Shown one piece after another: positions 8,990-17,196 of a DNA stretch of 64,000 nucleotides. Numbering within the stretch: the stretch's first letter is position 1; each line of letters starts with the position of its first letter. Source of the DNA: Actinomycetota bacterium (GTDB lineage Bacteria; Actinomycetota; Thermoleophilia; Solirubrobacterales; Solirubrobacteraceae); assembly GCA_005884115.1 (NCBI GenBank), contig VAXW01000005.1, positions 248,001 to 312,000 on the forward strand, given 5' to 3'. The notes under the pieces were generated by a model. It saw nothing but the letters and a program-made list of their open reading frames with translations, was not told the DNA's origin and did no database searches. Both the position numbers and the translations under genes were made by a program.

Positions 8990-9533
8990 GGTCGCGAAGT
9001 GCCCGCCCGCCGAACGCGAGCGCGCACGCGAGGGTCAGGGCGAGGATCGCAAGCAGCGGGCTGGGCAGCGAGCTGAATGCCGATGAGATGTTGGCGTGCA
9101 CCACGCCTGGGTGCACGACGTCGTTGCCTACGCGCAACGGCGAGGCGCCGGTGCGCGGCAGGCGTGAGATCGCGTTGCGCTCGGCCGGGGTGAGGGGAGT
9201 CGGGGTCGGCGCGGGCGCTCCGGTGCCGGCTGAGCCGCTCCGAGACGACGCGCCGCCCGCGGCCGCGAGCTGCGCGCGGCGGATCATGCTGGCGCAGTCG
9301 GAATACTCTTCGACGTCCGTCGGGAGCTCCTGCAGGGCGCGCCTGTATGCCTGCTGGCTGAAGCCGCTGAGCGATTGGCCGTGCGTGCAGCGGTTGATGA
9401 TCGTCGCGCCCACGTCGGCGCCAGCGGGAGCCGCCGTCACCAGCAGGGCGAGCGCGGTCGTGATCCCCAGACGCCCCCAGCAAGAGGCTCGCCTTGCGCG
9501 GATCTGCCGGATCTGGTGGCGGGCGGATCTCAT
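8964..9533 (-). CDS. Small secreted bitopic protein with C-terminal membrane helix (unknown function)
   Basis: A 189-residue protein of unknown function. Residues about 20-39 form a signal peptide (GRLGITTALALLVTAAPAGA). The mature part has two Cys (NRCTHG and YSDCAS) that could form a disulfide, then a Gly/Ser/Ala/Pro/Thr-rich linker, an LPRTG pentapeptide, and about 30 residues later a hydrophobic helix (LLAILALTLACALAFGG) ending in an Arg-rich cytoplasmic tail. The LPRTG is too far from the helix for a canonical sortase signal. The gene is 17 bp after the upstream glycosyltransferase and overlaps the downstream ligase by 26 bp, so it is part of that operon. A protein of similar layout (30444-30911) neighbours the second TPR ligase. 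Confidence 0.75.
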   Translation of the reverse strand: MRSARHQIRQIRARRASCWGRLGITTALALLVTAAPAGADVGATIINRCTHGQSLSGFSQQAYRRALQELPTDVEEYSDCASMIRRAQLAAAGGASSRSGSAGTGAPAPTPTPLTPAERNAISRLPRTGASPLRVGNDVVHPGVVHANISSAFSSLPSPLLAILALTLACALAFGGRALRDRVRARRPS

Positions 9534-9550
9534 CGCTGAGCGCTAGAACG

Positions 9551-10654
9551 CTAGCAACGCCCGCGGGAGAGCCCCAGCGTCGCGAGGGCTTCGCTGAAGC
9601 CGCGCGCCCATGCATCGTGGTCGTAAGCGCGCACGTCTGCTGCCGCGGCCGCGCCCAAGCGCGCGCGCAGCGATTCATCGCGGGCAAGCCGCGCGATCGC
9701 CGCCGCCAGCGCATCGGCGTCGCCGGCGGGAACGACAAGCCCGTTGCGTCCGTCTATCACCAGGCCTCCGGCAGCGGCGCCGACAGCGTCGCTGGCGATC
9801 ACGGGGAGGCCGCGATTCATGGCCTCGTTGACGACCAGCCCCCACGGCTCGAGGAAGGTGCGGGTGGCGATCGACGGCAGCACAAGCACATCCGCGGCCG
9901 CGTAGATGCTGCGCAGCTGCACCGCGGGCAGCGCCTCGAGGCGACGGACGCCGGCCTCCTCCTGCGCGAGCCCCTCCGCTGCGCGGCTGCCGAGTGATTC
10001 CGTGCCCACGCCCACGAGCACGAGCGCGGCCTCCGGCGGGCGAAGGCCGCTGCCGTGCCACGCCTCGAGCAGCACCTGCAGCCCCTTCTCGCGCGCTGGG
10101 CGGCCCACGTACAGGACCCTCAGGGCCGTGTCGAGCGGCCATCCGCGCTCGCTCGGCGGCGCCACCCCGCTCGAGCGCCAGAAGTCGTTGTCGACCGATT
10201 GCCTGGCGATATGCACGTTTTGCGCCCCGCGGCGACGAACGTATGCGCTCACGTGCGGCCCGTACGTCACGACCGCGTCGGCAGAGCGATACAGCCGCCG
10301 CAGCGGCAGATAGCTGAGGGCGTGCGCCGCCGTGCGCGGATGCGCCCACAGCGAGGCCCACAGCAGCAGCGGTTTGCGCGACGCGCGCGCCCCGGCCCAC
10401 GTCGCGATCAGCGCCGCACGCCCGCCGGTAGAGCACACCACGGCGCGGTAGCGACCCCGCGCCGCGAGCAGTGCGAGCTCGCGGGGAGGAAGGTGACGAT
10501 GCGGAAAGGGCATCACGCCTTCGAACACATCGCCGCCATGTTTGGCCCGCCCGCCGAAGAGCGCGACATCGATGTCCTCGAGCTCGTGCAGGCGTGTGAG
10601 CGCACCCACGCGATATGCGGGCGCGTGCCCGGTCACGAACAGCAGGGGCCTCAC
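9551..10654 (-). CDS. Glycosyltransferase family 4/1 (GT-B fold)
   Basis: A 367-residue transferase with donor-site block VLYVGRPAREKGLQVLLEAW and the EX7E motif LEPWGLVVNEAMNRGLPVIA. The N-domain has VRPLLFVTGHAPAYRVGALT. Start GTG 10654 overlaps the upstream stop (GTGA), giving 367 residues; an in-frame ATG at 10705 lies inside the upstream gene and is unlikely. It belongs to a tightly coupled leftward operon (13607 to 6335) of three transferases, a secreted protein and a ligase. Confidence 0.88.
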   Translation of the reverse strand: MRPLLFVTGHAPAYRVGALTRLHELEDIDVALFGGRAKHGGDVFEGVMPFPHRHLPPRELALLAARGRYRAVVCSTGGRAALIATWAGARASRKPLLLWASLWAHPRTAAHALSYLPLRRLYRSADAVVTYGPHVSAYVRRRGAQNVHIARQSVDNDFWRSSGVAPPSERGWPLDTALRVLYVGRPAREKGLQVLLEAWHGSGLRPPEAALVLVGVGTESLGSRAAEGLAQEEAGVRRLEALPAVQLRSIYAAADVLVLPSIATRTFLEPWGLVVNEAMNRGLPVIASDAVGAAAGGLVIDGRNGLVVPAGDADALAAAIARLARDESLRARLGAAAAADVRAYDHDAWARGFSEALATLGLSRGRC

Positions 10655-11850
10655 CGCAGCGCGCGCTCGTATGCGGCGAGTGTCTGGCGCCCGCAGCTCT
10701 CCCACGTGAAGTGCGTGGCCACGGTCTTACGAGCGTGCGCCCTCGCTTCGCGCAGGCGCTGCCCATCGCGCAGCAGCTCGTCGATGCGCTGCGTCAGGCG
10801 CTCGATGTCGCCCGGCGGCACGAGCACCATGCCGCCGCCTGCCGCAGCTATCTCCTCGGGCCCTGGCTCGCCACGACAGCCGATCGCGGGCACCCCGCCG
10901 GCCATCGCCTCTACATAGGCGACGCCGAACGCCTCCTCGGTCGAGGGCATCACGAACAGGGTGCAGCGGTGAGCGCGCTCGATCGCTGCGGCGGGCTCAA
11001 GCTGCCCAAGGAAGTCGACTCGCTCTGCGACACCCAGGCGTAGAGCTAGCCGCTCGAGCTCAGCCCGCTCCGGGCCCTCACCGATGACGGCGTAGCGCAT
11101 TGTCGGATAGCGATCCCCGAGCACCGCGAGGGCGCGCAGCACGTCCGCGTGGCGCTTGCGCGCGACCAGGTGCGCGACCGTGACGAGCGCCGGCGGCACC
11201 TCACGGCCGGGGCTGCGCGGCGATGCGGGGAGATCCGCCCCGAGGTGCACCACGCGCGACTCACGCGCGCCGTGCGAGGTGCACAGCTCGGCGACGCCCT
11301 CGCTGTTGGCCAGCACCAGGCGCGCAGCGCCGAGGCTGCGGGCAACGGCACGGGCGCCCGCGGGGACCCGTTCGGCCGTGTAGAAGACGTCTCCGCCGTG
11401 CACCGAGACCACCAGGGGCGCGCGCCTGCACAGCCCTGCGGCGCTGGCGCGCCGCGCTGCGTCGCCTGCCGGAACGGCATTGTGCGCGTGGATCAGCTCG
11501 TACGGAAACGCTCGCGCGATGCTCCTGAGCGCGAGCGCGAGCGGTACCGCCGCCCAGGCGCCCCAGTTGGCGTATGAGCGCCGCCGCGCGGGCGAGACGT
11601 AGGGCACGTACGTGACCGGCAGCCCGTCCCGAAGCTGGTGCCGAGGCTCGCGCAGCCGCTCCATCATCGCGTCCAGCGCTCCGCGCAGCCCACCCGCGAG
11701 GGATGCGCGCGGAGGGATGAGCCTGTGCAGGACGAGCACCCGCACCTCCGCTCCTGCATCGCGCGCGGCGAGCGCCTGGCGATGAGCCCAGACCCCGAGC
11801 ACGGGATCGCGCCGGCTCGGGTAGAACTCGGCGACGACGAGGACCTTCAC
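10651..11850 (-). CDS. Glycosyltransferase family 4 (GT-B fold)
   Basis: A 399-residue transferase that begins VKVLVVAEFYPSRRDPVLGV. The middle has APLVVSVHGGDVFYTAERVP, the C-domain ALVTVAHLVARKRHADVLRA, VIGEGPERAELERLA, and the motif PSTEEAFGVAYVEAMAGGVP, all standard for the GT4 family. GTG 11850 overlaps the upstream stop by 4 bp (GTGA), which fixes the start; 134 further codons are open upstream but antisense-like in composition and inside the neighbouring gene. Sugar specificity is unknown. Confidence 0.9.
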   Translation of the reverse strand: MKVLVVAEFYPSRRDPVLGVWAHRQALAARDAGAEVRVLVLHRLIPPRASLAGGLRGALDAMMERLREPRHQLRDGLPVTYVPYVSPARRRSYANWGAWAAVPLALALRSIARAFPYELIHAHNAVPAGDAARRASAAGLCRRAPLVVSVHGGDVFYTAERVPAGARAVARSLGAARLVLANSEGVAELCTSHGARESRVVHLGADLPASPRSPGREVPPALVTVAHLVARKRHADVLRALAVLGDRYPTMRYAVIGEGPERAELERLALRLGVAERVDFLGQLEPAAAIERAHRCTLFVMPSTEEAFGVAYVEAMAGGVPAIGCRGEPGPEEIAAAGGGMVLVPPGDIERLTQRIDELLRDGQRLREARAHARKTVATHFTWESCGRQTLAAYERALR

Positions 11851-13607
11851 CAGTGGCGATGGGTCGCGAGTGTGCGCCTTGCCTCCTCGGCCCTGACGTA
11901 GGGGCGCTCGGCGAGGAACGCGCGCGCCTCTGCCACCGCCGCCTCGCGCGAGTAGGCCGCGGCAGCCGGCGCCGAGCGGTGGGCGATGGCGACGGCGTCG
12001 ATCACTCCGCAGCGCCAGCCGCGCTCGCGCGCGAGCGCGGCCCAGTGGGCGTCCAATCCCCAACCCATGCGCAGGCCCGGGAAGGGGAGGAGCGTCGTGA
12101 AGGTCTCGCGTGCGAAAGCCGTCACTGGGCCGATCTCGACGAAGGCGACCTCGTGCGCGACGCTTCCGCGCCGCCGCCGCGTGTGAGGCCAGGCCGCGTG
12201 AGAGTCCAGCCGGTGCGCCGGCTGCGCGAGCTGCAGCGCGAAGCGCTCGCACAGGAAGATGAAGCGATCGAGGAAGCCGCCGGGCAGGCGCACATCGTCG
12301 TCGAGAACCACCAGCCAGTCATATGCCTCGGGGGGATGGTCTGCGAGCAGCAGGTTGAGCGTCTCGAACTTGCCCCTGCCCTCGGGCTCGCGGGTGTGCA
12401 GCGCCAGCTCGTGGTGGGAGCGCTCGAGCTCCAACCTGGCGCGCTCGCTGAGCGCACGGTGCTCGGGGCGCACGACCCCGATCGCGAGCACGCGTCGCAT
12501 CTGGGCAGCACGCGACGCGTTCCGCAGCCGCGTGCGCTTGGCCGTGAGGATCTCCCACACATCGATCGCAGCGTCCCCGGCGCGGCGGCGCATGGCATCG
12601 AGCCCCCCCACGGTCCCGCTGCTGCCGGACAGGAAGTCAGCTTGCGCCGGCGTGCCGGGGGCAGCCTCATGTGCCGCGCGCGCGCCTTGCGCGCTCCCAC
12701 TCGTCCCCGAGGGGGTGCTCAGGCCGGGCGAGCTCGCGCCGGCGCCGCGGCGTTCGGCCAAGCACTGGCGCACGCGGCCCGCGCTGTGCGCAGCCAGCGT
12801 GAGCCCGGCTGCACAGCGACGGCGAACCACGTGTCCCACACAGCGCGCCAGCGTCATCAGCTCCGCTGACAGGCTCGGCGCACGCCCGGCACGCGCATCC
12901 AGCCGGCGGGCGGCGCGCCCGCGCGCGTGTGCGGTTCGTGACAGCGAGATCAGTCGAGCGTCCTTGCCGCTGCGGCGGTGCTCGAGCGCAGCCGCAGCCA
13001 CGTACAGGACCGGGGTGGCGGCGGGCGCCGGCGCGAGTGCCGCGAGCCGGTCCTGCCACTCCTGCTCATCGCCGCCGTGCTCCAGCGAGACGTCGAATTC
13101 GCCCGCGCGGTCGAACGCGCCGCGGCGCACCGCCATGTTCGCGCCCCACGCGTAGCGGGCGGGTGTGTCGTGCGGTCCGAGATCGAGGGCCGTGATCAGC
13201 GCGCCCTCGCGCCCGCAGCCGCGTACCCGAGCCCCCTCCATGCGAGGCCGAATGGGGCCCGTGAACACGTCGACCTCGGGATGCTCGCGCGCCGCGCGCA
13301 GGAGGGCCGTGAGCCAGCCAGGCTCGACCCGAACGTCGTCATCGACGAACACGATCATCTCCCCGCGAGTGCACGCCAGGCCCGTGTTGCGCGCCGCGTT
13401 GAGCCCGCGCGGGCGCTCGTGCGGCTCATAGCGCGCCCCGAAGCGAGCCGCGAGCTCGCGCGCGGCGAGCGAGGGCCCGGCATCGTCGACCACGAGCATC
13501 TCGGCCGCCGCCTGCGCCGCCTGCGGGGCGATCGACTCCAGCGCGACCTCCAGATATGCCAGGCGATCGCGCGTCGGTATCACGATCGAGGCGCTCGGTG
13601 GGATCAT
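11847..13607 (-). CDS. Two-domain glycosyltransferase: family 2 domain fused to a second GT-A-like domain
   Basis: A 586-residue fusion. Residues about 5-260 are a GT2 domain: ASIVIPTRDRLAYLEVALES, the DxD-type MIVFVDDDVRVEPGW, and YAWGANMAVRRGAFDRAGEF. A Ser/Gly/Ala/Pro-rich linker follows (about 280-335). The C-terminal part (about 355-586) looks like a second GT-A fold with RRVLAIGVVRPEHRALSE, its own acidic motif WLVVLDDDVRLPGGFLDRF, and GLRMGWGLDAHWAALARERG; it resembles DUF707-type putative transferases. Two active sites on one chain suggest two successive additions. ATG 13607 lies 9 bases after TAGACT (13617-13622, minus strand) and heads a leftward operon. Assignment of the second domain is tentative. 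Confidence 0.8.
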   Translation of the reverse strand: MIPPSASIVIPTRDRLAYLEVALESIAPQAAQAAAEMLVVDDAGPSLAARELAARFGARYEPHERPRGLNAARNTGLACTRGEMIVFVDDDVRVEPGWLTALLRAAREHPEVDVFTGPIRPRMEGARVRGCGREGALITALDLGPHDTPARYAWGANMAVRRGAFDRAGEFDVSLEHGGDEQEWQDRLAALAPAPAATPVLYVAAAALEHRRSGKDARLISLSRTAHARGRAARRLDARAGRAPSLSAELMTLARCVGHVVRRRCAAGLTLAAHSAGRVRQCLAERRGAGASSPGLSTPSGTSGSAQGARAAHEAAPGTPAQADFLSGSSGTVGGLDAMRRRAGDAAIDVWEILTAKRTRLRNASRAAQMRRVLAIGVVRPEHRALSERARLELERSHHELALHTREPEGRGKFETLNLLLADHPPEAYDWLVVLDDDVRLPGGFLDRFIFLCERFALQLAQPAHRLDSHAAWPHTRRRRGSVAHEVAFVEIGPVTAFARETFTTLLPFPGLRMGWGLDAHWAALARERGWRCGVIDAVAIAHRSAPAAAAYSREAAVAEARAFLAERPYVRAEEARRTLATHRHW

Positions 13608-13616
13608 GTTCGGGAC

Positions 13617-13622
13617 AGTCTA
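13617..13622 (-). promoter_or_regulatory. -10 hexamer TAGACT, leaderless start of leftward operon
   Basis: On the minus strand TAGACT ends 9 bases before ATG 13607. On the plus strand TAGGTT (13621-13626) overlaps it and could serve the divergent gene at 13678, so the two promoters may compete. Confidence 0.4.
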
Positions 13623-13677
13623 GGTTTGCGGCTGTCGTCTGCCGTGGGCTGCCGAGCGCGGACCGGGCGCTACCGCG

Positions 13678-14895
13678 ATGGTCCTCTTCCTTCACAACCG
13701 CTACCGCACCACGGGCGGAGAGGAGCGAGTAGTCGACGACCTGGCCTGGCTCGTCCGCGAGCGTCTTGGCGAGCCCGCGCGCGTGCTCGCGATCTCCTCG
13801 GCCGCCCTCAGCCGGCGGCAGGCGGCTGCGGGACTGCTGCGCGGCGGGCTGAATCCCGAGCGGGTCGAGCACGCGGTCCGCGGCGCGGGAGCACGCATCG
13901 TGCATGCGCACAATCTGCAGCCCGCCTTCGGCTGGCGCGCGCTGGCTGCTGCCCGCGGCGCCGGAGCGCGGACGATCCTTCACCTCCACCAGTACCGGCT
14001 CGTTTGCGCTATCGGCGTGTGCTTCACGCGCGGCGCCGAATGCACGCGCTGCCACGGACGCAACACGCTTCCCGGAGTCCGCTTGAACTGCCGCGGCAGC
14101 TCGGCCGAGGCGGTCCTCTACGGCGCCTCCCTGGCCCTGTGGCAGCGGCGCGTTCTCGAGCAGGCCGACGCGGTGATCGTGCCGAGCGCCTTCGCCCGCG
14201 AGCATCTGCGCGCGCTTGGTGCGCCGCTGCCGTGGGAGCGCGTGCACGTGGTTGCGCCAGCTGTGCGTGCCCTCGATGGCGACGGGAGAGGAGGGCACGA
14301 GCTCGTTGCTCCTCGGGGCTCCGGTGCTGCGCCGAGCGAGCGGCGCGGGGCGGCCGGCGGTCCGCCGGCCACGACCAGGCCGTACGCGCTCGTGGTCTCA
14401 CGCCTGGCGCCGGAGAAGGGCGTAGATACGGCGATCGACGCCTGCGCGCTGGCGGGCATCGAGCTGGTCATCGCCGGCGACGGACCGCAGTCGGACGAGT
14501 TGCGCCTGAGGGCCGAGGCAAGCGGCGGCGCCGTGCGGTTCGTCGGCCGCGTCGGCGCGTCCGAGCTCGATCGCCTGCGCGCCGGCGCCGCGCTCGCGCT
14601 GGCGCCGTCGCGCTCGCCCGAGACCTTCGGGCTGGCGCTGGCCGAGGCGATGGCCGCCGGCGTGCCCGTCGCCGCCAGCCGCGTGGGTGCGCTGCCCGAG
14701 CTCGTCGAGGAGGCTGGTCTTGCCCCAGCGGGCGATGCCCGCGCGCTCGCCGCGCTGATCGCCCAGCGCGCGGGGGATCGAGCCGCGGGCGAGCGCGGCC
14801 GTGAGCGGGTCCGCTCCGTATGTGCTCCCGGCGTCGTCGCGAGGAGCCTGGCTGAGGTGTACGGGCGCAACGGCACGCGCGGGCTCACCACGTAA
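13678..14895 (+). CDS. Glycosyltransferase family 4 with Cys-rich insertion
   Basis: A 405-residue GT-B transferase starting MVLFLHNRYRTTGGEERVVD, as in many capsule GT4 enzymes. The C-domain has YALVVSRLAPEKGVDTAIDA, ELVIAGDGPQSDELRLRAEA and the EX7E motif SRSPETFGLALAEAMAAGVP. In the N-domain a four-Cys element (CFTRGAECTRCHGRNTLPGV and a fourth Cys soon after) could bind a metal; this insertion is seen in a subset of such transferases. It starts a rightward operon with the next three genes. Confidence 0.88.
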   Translation: MVLFLHNRYRTTGGEERVVDDLAWLVRERLGEPARVLAISSAALSRRQAAAGLLRGGLNPERVEHAVRGAGARIVHAHNLQPAFGWRALAAARGAGARTILHLHQYRLVCAIGVCFTRGAECTRCHGRNTLPGVRLNCRGSSAEAVLYGASLALWQRRVLEQADAVIVPSAFAREHLRALGAPLPWERVHVVAPAVRALDGDGRGGHELVAPRGSGAAPSERRGAAGGPPATTRPYALVVSRLAPEKGVDTAIDACALAGIELVIAGDGPQSDELRLRAEASGGAVRFVGRVGASELDRLRAGAALALAPSRSPETFGLALAEAMAAGVPVAASRVGALPELVEEAGLAPAGDARALAALIAQRAGDRAAGERGRERVRSVCAPGVVARSLAEVYGRNGTRGLTT

Positions 14896-14898
14896 GCT
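14893..14898 (+). promoter_or_regulatory. -10 hexamer TAAGCT, leaderless start
   Basis: TAAGCT overlaps the stop codon of the preceding gene and ends 6 bases before GTG 14905; no ribosome-binding site is present. The same hexamer precedes the gene at 47021. Confidence 0.4.
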
Positions 14899-14904
14899 GC
14901 CACG

Positions 14905-15906
14905 GTGCTCGCTGACCGCGCGGGGGGCGACGCGCCCAGGGCGCTCATCACCGGCTTCACCGGTCAGGACGGGTCGTTCCTGGCCGAGCTGCTGCTGGAG
15001 AGGGGATACGAGGTGACCGGCCTGGTGCGCCGCGGCGCCGGCGATCCGCTCGGCTGCGCCGAGCACCTGCGCGAGCGGGTGGAGCTCGTGCGCGGTGAGC
15101 TGCTGCAACCGACGACGCTGCGAGCCGCCATAGAGCAGGTTCGCCCGCACGAGATCTACCACCTGGCCGCTCCATCGTTCGTTCCCGCCTCATGGCAGCG
15201 GCCGGCTGAGACGATCGACGCGATCGTGGGCTCGGCCACGGCGATCCTCGAAGCCGTGCGTGACGGCGATCGCGAGGCACGCGTGCTGATCGCTGCTTCG
15301 GGCTCGATCTATGGCGAGACGCTGGAGAGCCCGCAGAACGAGCGGACACCTGCCCGCCCGACGACGCCGTACGCGATCGCCAAGCTCGCCGCACATCAGC
15401 TCGCGGGCGCCATGCGCGCCCGCTCGGGCCTGCATGTGAGCTCGGCGATCACCTTCAACCACGAGTCCGAGCGGCGTCCCGAGCGGTTCGTCACGCGCAG
15501 GATCACGCGCGGCGCGGCCGCGATCTCACTCGGCCTGCAGAGCGAGCTCGCGCTGGGCTCGCTCGAGGCGGTGCGCGACTGGTCGTTCGCCGGCGACGTC
15601 GTGCGCGGCGAGTGGTCGATGCTCCAGCAGGACGACCCGGACGATTACGTTCTGGCGAGCGGCGTGGGACGTACCGTGGGGGAGTTCGCGGCGGCGGCGT
15701 TCGCATGCCTGGATCTGGACGCCGAGCGCTTCCTGCGCGTCGATCCCTCGCTCGTGCGTCCGCCGGAGCGCACGCCGAGCGTGGGCGACCCCAGCAAGGC
15801 GAGAGACAGGCTCGGCTGGGAGCCGCAGGTGTCGTTCCAGGCGCTCGTCGAGCGAATGGTGGACGCCGACCTGCGCGCGCTGCACGCGGCGCACGTCCGC
15901 TCCTGA
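14905..15906 (+). CDS. GDP-mannose 4,6-dehydratase-like SDR protein with altered catalytic triad
   Basis: A 333-residue protein of the Gmd subfamily: ALITGFTGQDGSFLAELLLE (NADP loop, residues about 14-33), EIYHLAAPSFVPASW, YAIAKLAAHQLAG (Tyr-x3-Lys), FNHESERRPERFVTRRIT and ending LGWEPQVSFQALVERMV. True Gmd enzymes have a Ser/Thr-Ser-Glu block before Tyr; here that block reads AASGSIYGE, so the catalytic Glu appears replaced by Ser. Compare the intact SSSEMFG of the paralog at 18035-19006. It may therefore be a reductase or epimerase acting after Gmd, or a weak dehydratase. It is followed 36 bp later by the dehydrogenase. Confidence 0.82.
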   Translation: MLADRAGGDAPRALITGFTGQDGSFLAELLLERGYEVTGLVRRGAGDPLGCAEHLRERVELVRGELLQPTTLRAAIEQVRPHEIYHLAAPSFVPASWQRPAETIDAIVGSATAILEAVRDGDREARVLIAASGSIYGETLESPQNERTPARPTTPYAIAKLAAHQLAGAMRARSGLHVSSAITFNHESERRPERFVTRRITRGAAAISLGLQSELALGSLEAVRDWSFAGDVVRGEWSMLQQDDPDDYVLASGVGRTVGEFAAAAFACLDLDAERFLRVDPSLVRPPERTPSVGDPSKARDRLGWEPQVSFQALVERMVDADLRALHAAHVRS

Positions 15907-15929
15907 GGAGGACGGTCCAGGACAGGCCG

Positions 15930-15935
15930 TACACT
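15930..15935 (+). promoter_or_regulatory. -10 hexamer TACACT, leaderless TTG start
   Basis: TACACT ends 7 bases before TTG 15943. No ribosome-binding site lies between them. It supports a leaderless transcript and the unusual TTG start. Confidence 0.45.
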
Positions 15936-15942
15936 GGCGGCG

Positions 15943-17196
15943 TTGGCGAACACGGTCGGAATCATCGGGCTCGGCTATGTCGGCCTCCCGCTCGCTGTGG
16001 CCTTTGCGCAGGCCGGCTGCGACGTGGTCGCCGTCGACGTGGACGCGCGCAAGACAGAGGCGATCGCGGCCGGCGACTCCTACATCGAGGACGTCTCCTC
16101 CGAGCTGTTGCGCGAAGTCTCCTCGCGCATCCACGCCAGCACCCGCTACGCGCGTCTGGCCAAGGCCGAAGCCGTGCTGGTGTGCGTCCCGACCCCGCTG
16201 ACGCCCAACCGCGAGCCCGACCTGGGCCCGCTGCTGGACTCCGTGCGGGCCCTCGCCGAGGTGCTCCAGACCGACCAGCTGGTCGTGCTCGAGTCCACGA
16301 CATACCCGGGCACGACCCGCGGGCGCGTCGCTCCGCTGCTCGAGGAGTCCGGTCTGGCCGCGGGACGCGACTTCAACCTCGCCTTCTCGCCCGAGCGCGT
16401 CGATCCAGGGCGCACCGACTTCACGCTGCGCAGCACGCCCAAGGTCGTCGGAGGCCTGACGCAAGCCTGCCTCGAGCGCGCGGCCTCGGTGTACGAGCTC
16501 GTGTGCGACCACGTCGTGCGGGTCTCGAGCCCCGAGGCCGCTGAGCTGACGAAGCTCCTGGAGAACATCTTCCGCTCGGTGAACATCGCCCTCGTCAACG
16601 AACTGGCGATGCTCACCGATCGCATGGGCATCGACATCTGGGAGGTGGTAGACGCCGCTGCGACCAAGCCATACGGCTTCATGCGCTTCGAGCCCGGTCC
16701 CGGGATGGGCGGGCACTGCCTGCCCGTGGACCCCTTCTACCTGAGCTGGCGAGCGCGGGAGTTCGACATGGCGACCGAGTTCATCGAGCTGGCCGGCAAG
16801 GTCAACCAGCAGATGCCCTATCACTGCGTGACGAAGGTTCAGCGCGCGCTCAATGCCGCCGGGCTGTCCGTCAAAGGCGCGCGCGTCGGGGTCGTCGGCG
16901 TGAGCTACAAGCCCGGCGTCGGCGACGTCCGCGAGTCCCCAGCTCTGAAGATCATCTCGCTGCTGAGCGAGATGGGAGCCGAGGTCTCCTACCACGATCC
17001 GCACGTGCCGGCGCTGAGCGAGCCCGCGCTCTCTTGCGAATCGCTGGAGCAGCTAACCCGCGGGTCGGACCTCGTGCTGATCGTGACCGCGCACCCCAAC
17101 GTCGACCATGACCTGATCGCCAAGCGCGCCCGTCTGGTCGTCGATCTGCGCGGGGTCACGCGCTCCTCGGGCGTCGCAGACGTCGTTCGCCTGTGA
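15943..17196 (+). CDS. UDP-HexNAc/UDP-glucose 6-dehydrogenase family (WbpA-like)
   Basis: A 417-residue NAD-dependent dehydrogenase oxidising C6 of a UDP-sugar to the uronate. It has VGIIGLGYVGLPLAVAFAQA (Rossmann), VCVPTPLTPNREPDL, LESTTYPGTTRGRV, FNLAFSPERVDPG, and the active-site Cys in GPGMGGHCLPVDPFYLSW. The last block is characteristic of the UDP-GlcNAc 6-dehydrogenase (WbpA/TviB) branch rather than Ugd. Start is TTG, just after a -10 hexamer. Its stop overlaps the next gene's GTG by 4 bp, so acyltransferase and dehydrogenase are coupled, as in WbpA-WbpD type amino-uronate pathways. Confidence 0.9.
   Translation: MANTVGIIGLGYVGLPLAVAFAQAGCDVVAVDVDARKTEAIAAGDSYIEDVSSELLREVSSRIHASTRYARLAKAEAVLVCVPTPLTPNREPDLGPLLDSVRALAEVLQTDQLVVLESTTYPGTTRGRVAPLLEESGLAAGRDFNLAFSPERVDPGRTDFTLRSTPKVVGGLTQACLERAASVYELVCDHVVRVSSPEAAELTKLLENIFRSVNIALVNELAMLTDRMGIDIWEVVDAAATKPYGFMRFEPGPGMGGHCLPVDPFYLSWRAREFDMATEFIELAGKVNQQMPYHCVTKVQRALNAAGLSVKGARVGVVGVSYKPGVGDVRESPALKIISLLSEMGAEVSYHDPHVPALSEPALSCESLEQLTRGSDLVLIVTAHPNVDHDLIAKRARLVVDLRGVTRSSGVADVVRL

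Noticed and set aside
15526-17004. 492-codon minus-strand frame opposite the Gmd paralog and dehydrogenase
   Set aside because: No family motif; it spans the boundary of two well-supported plus-strand genes.
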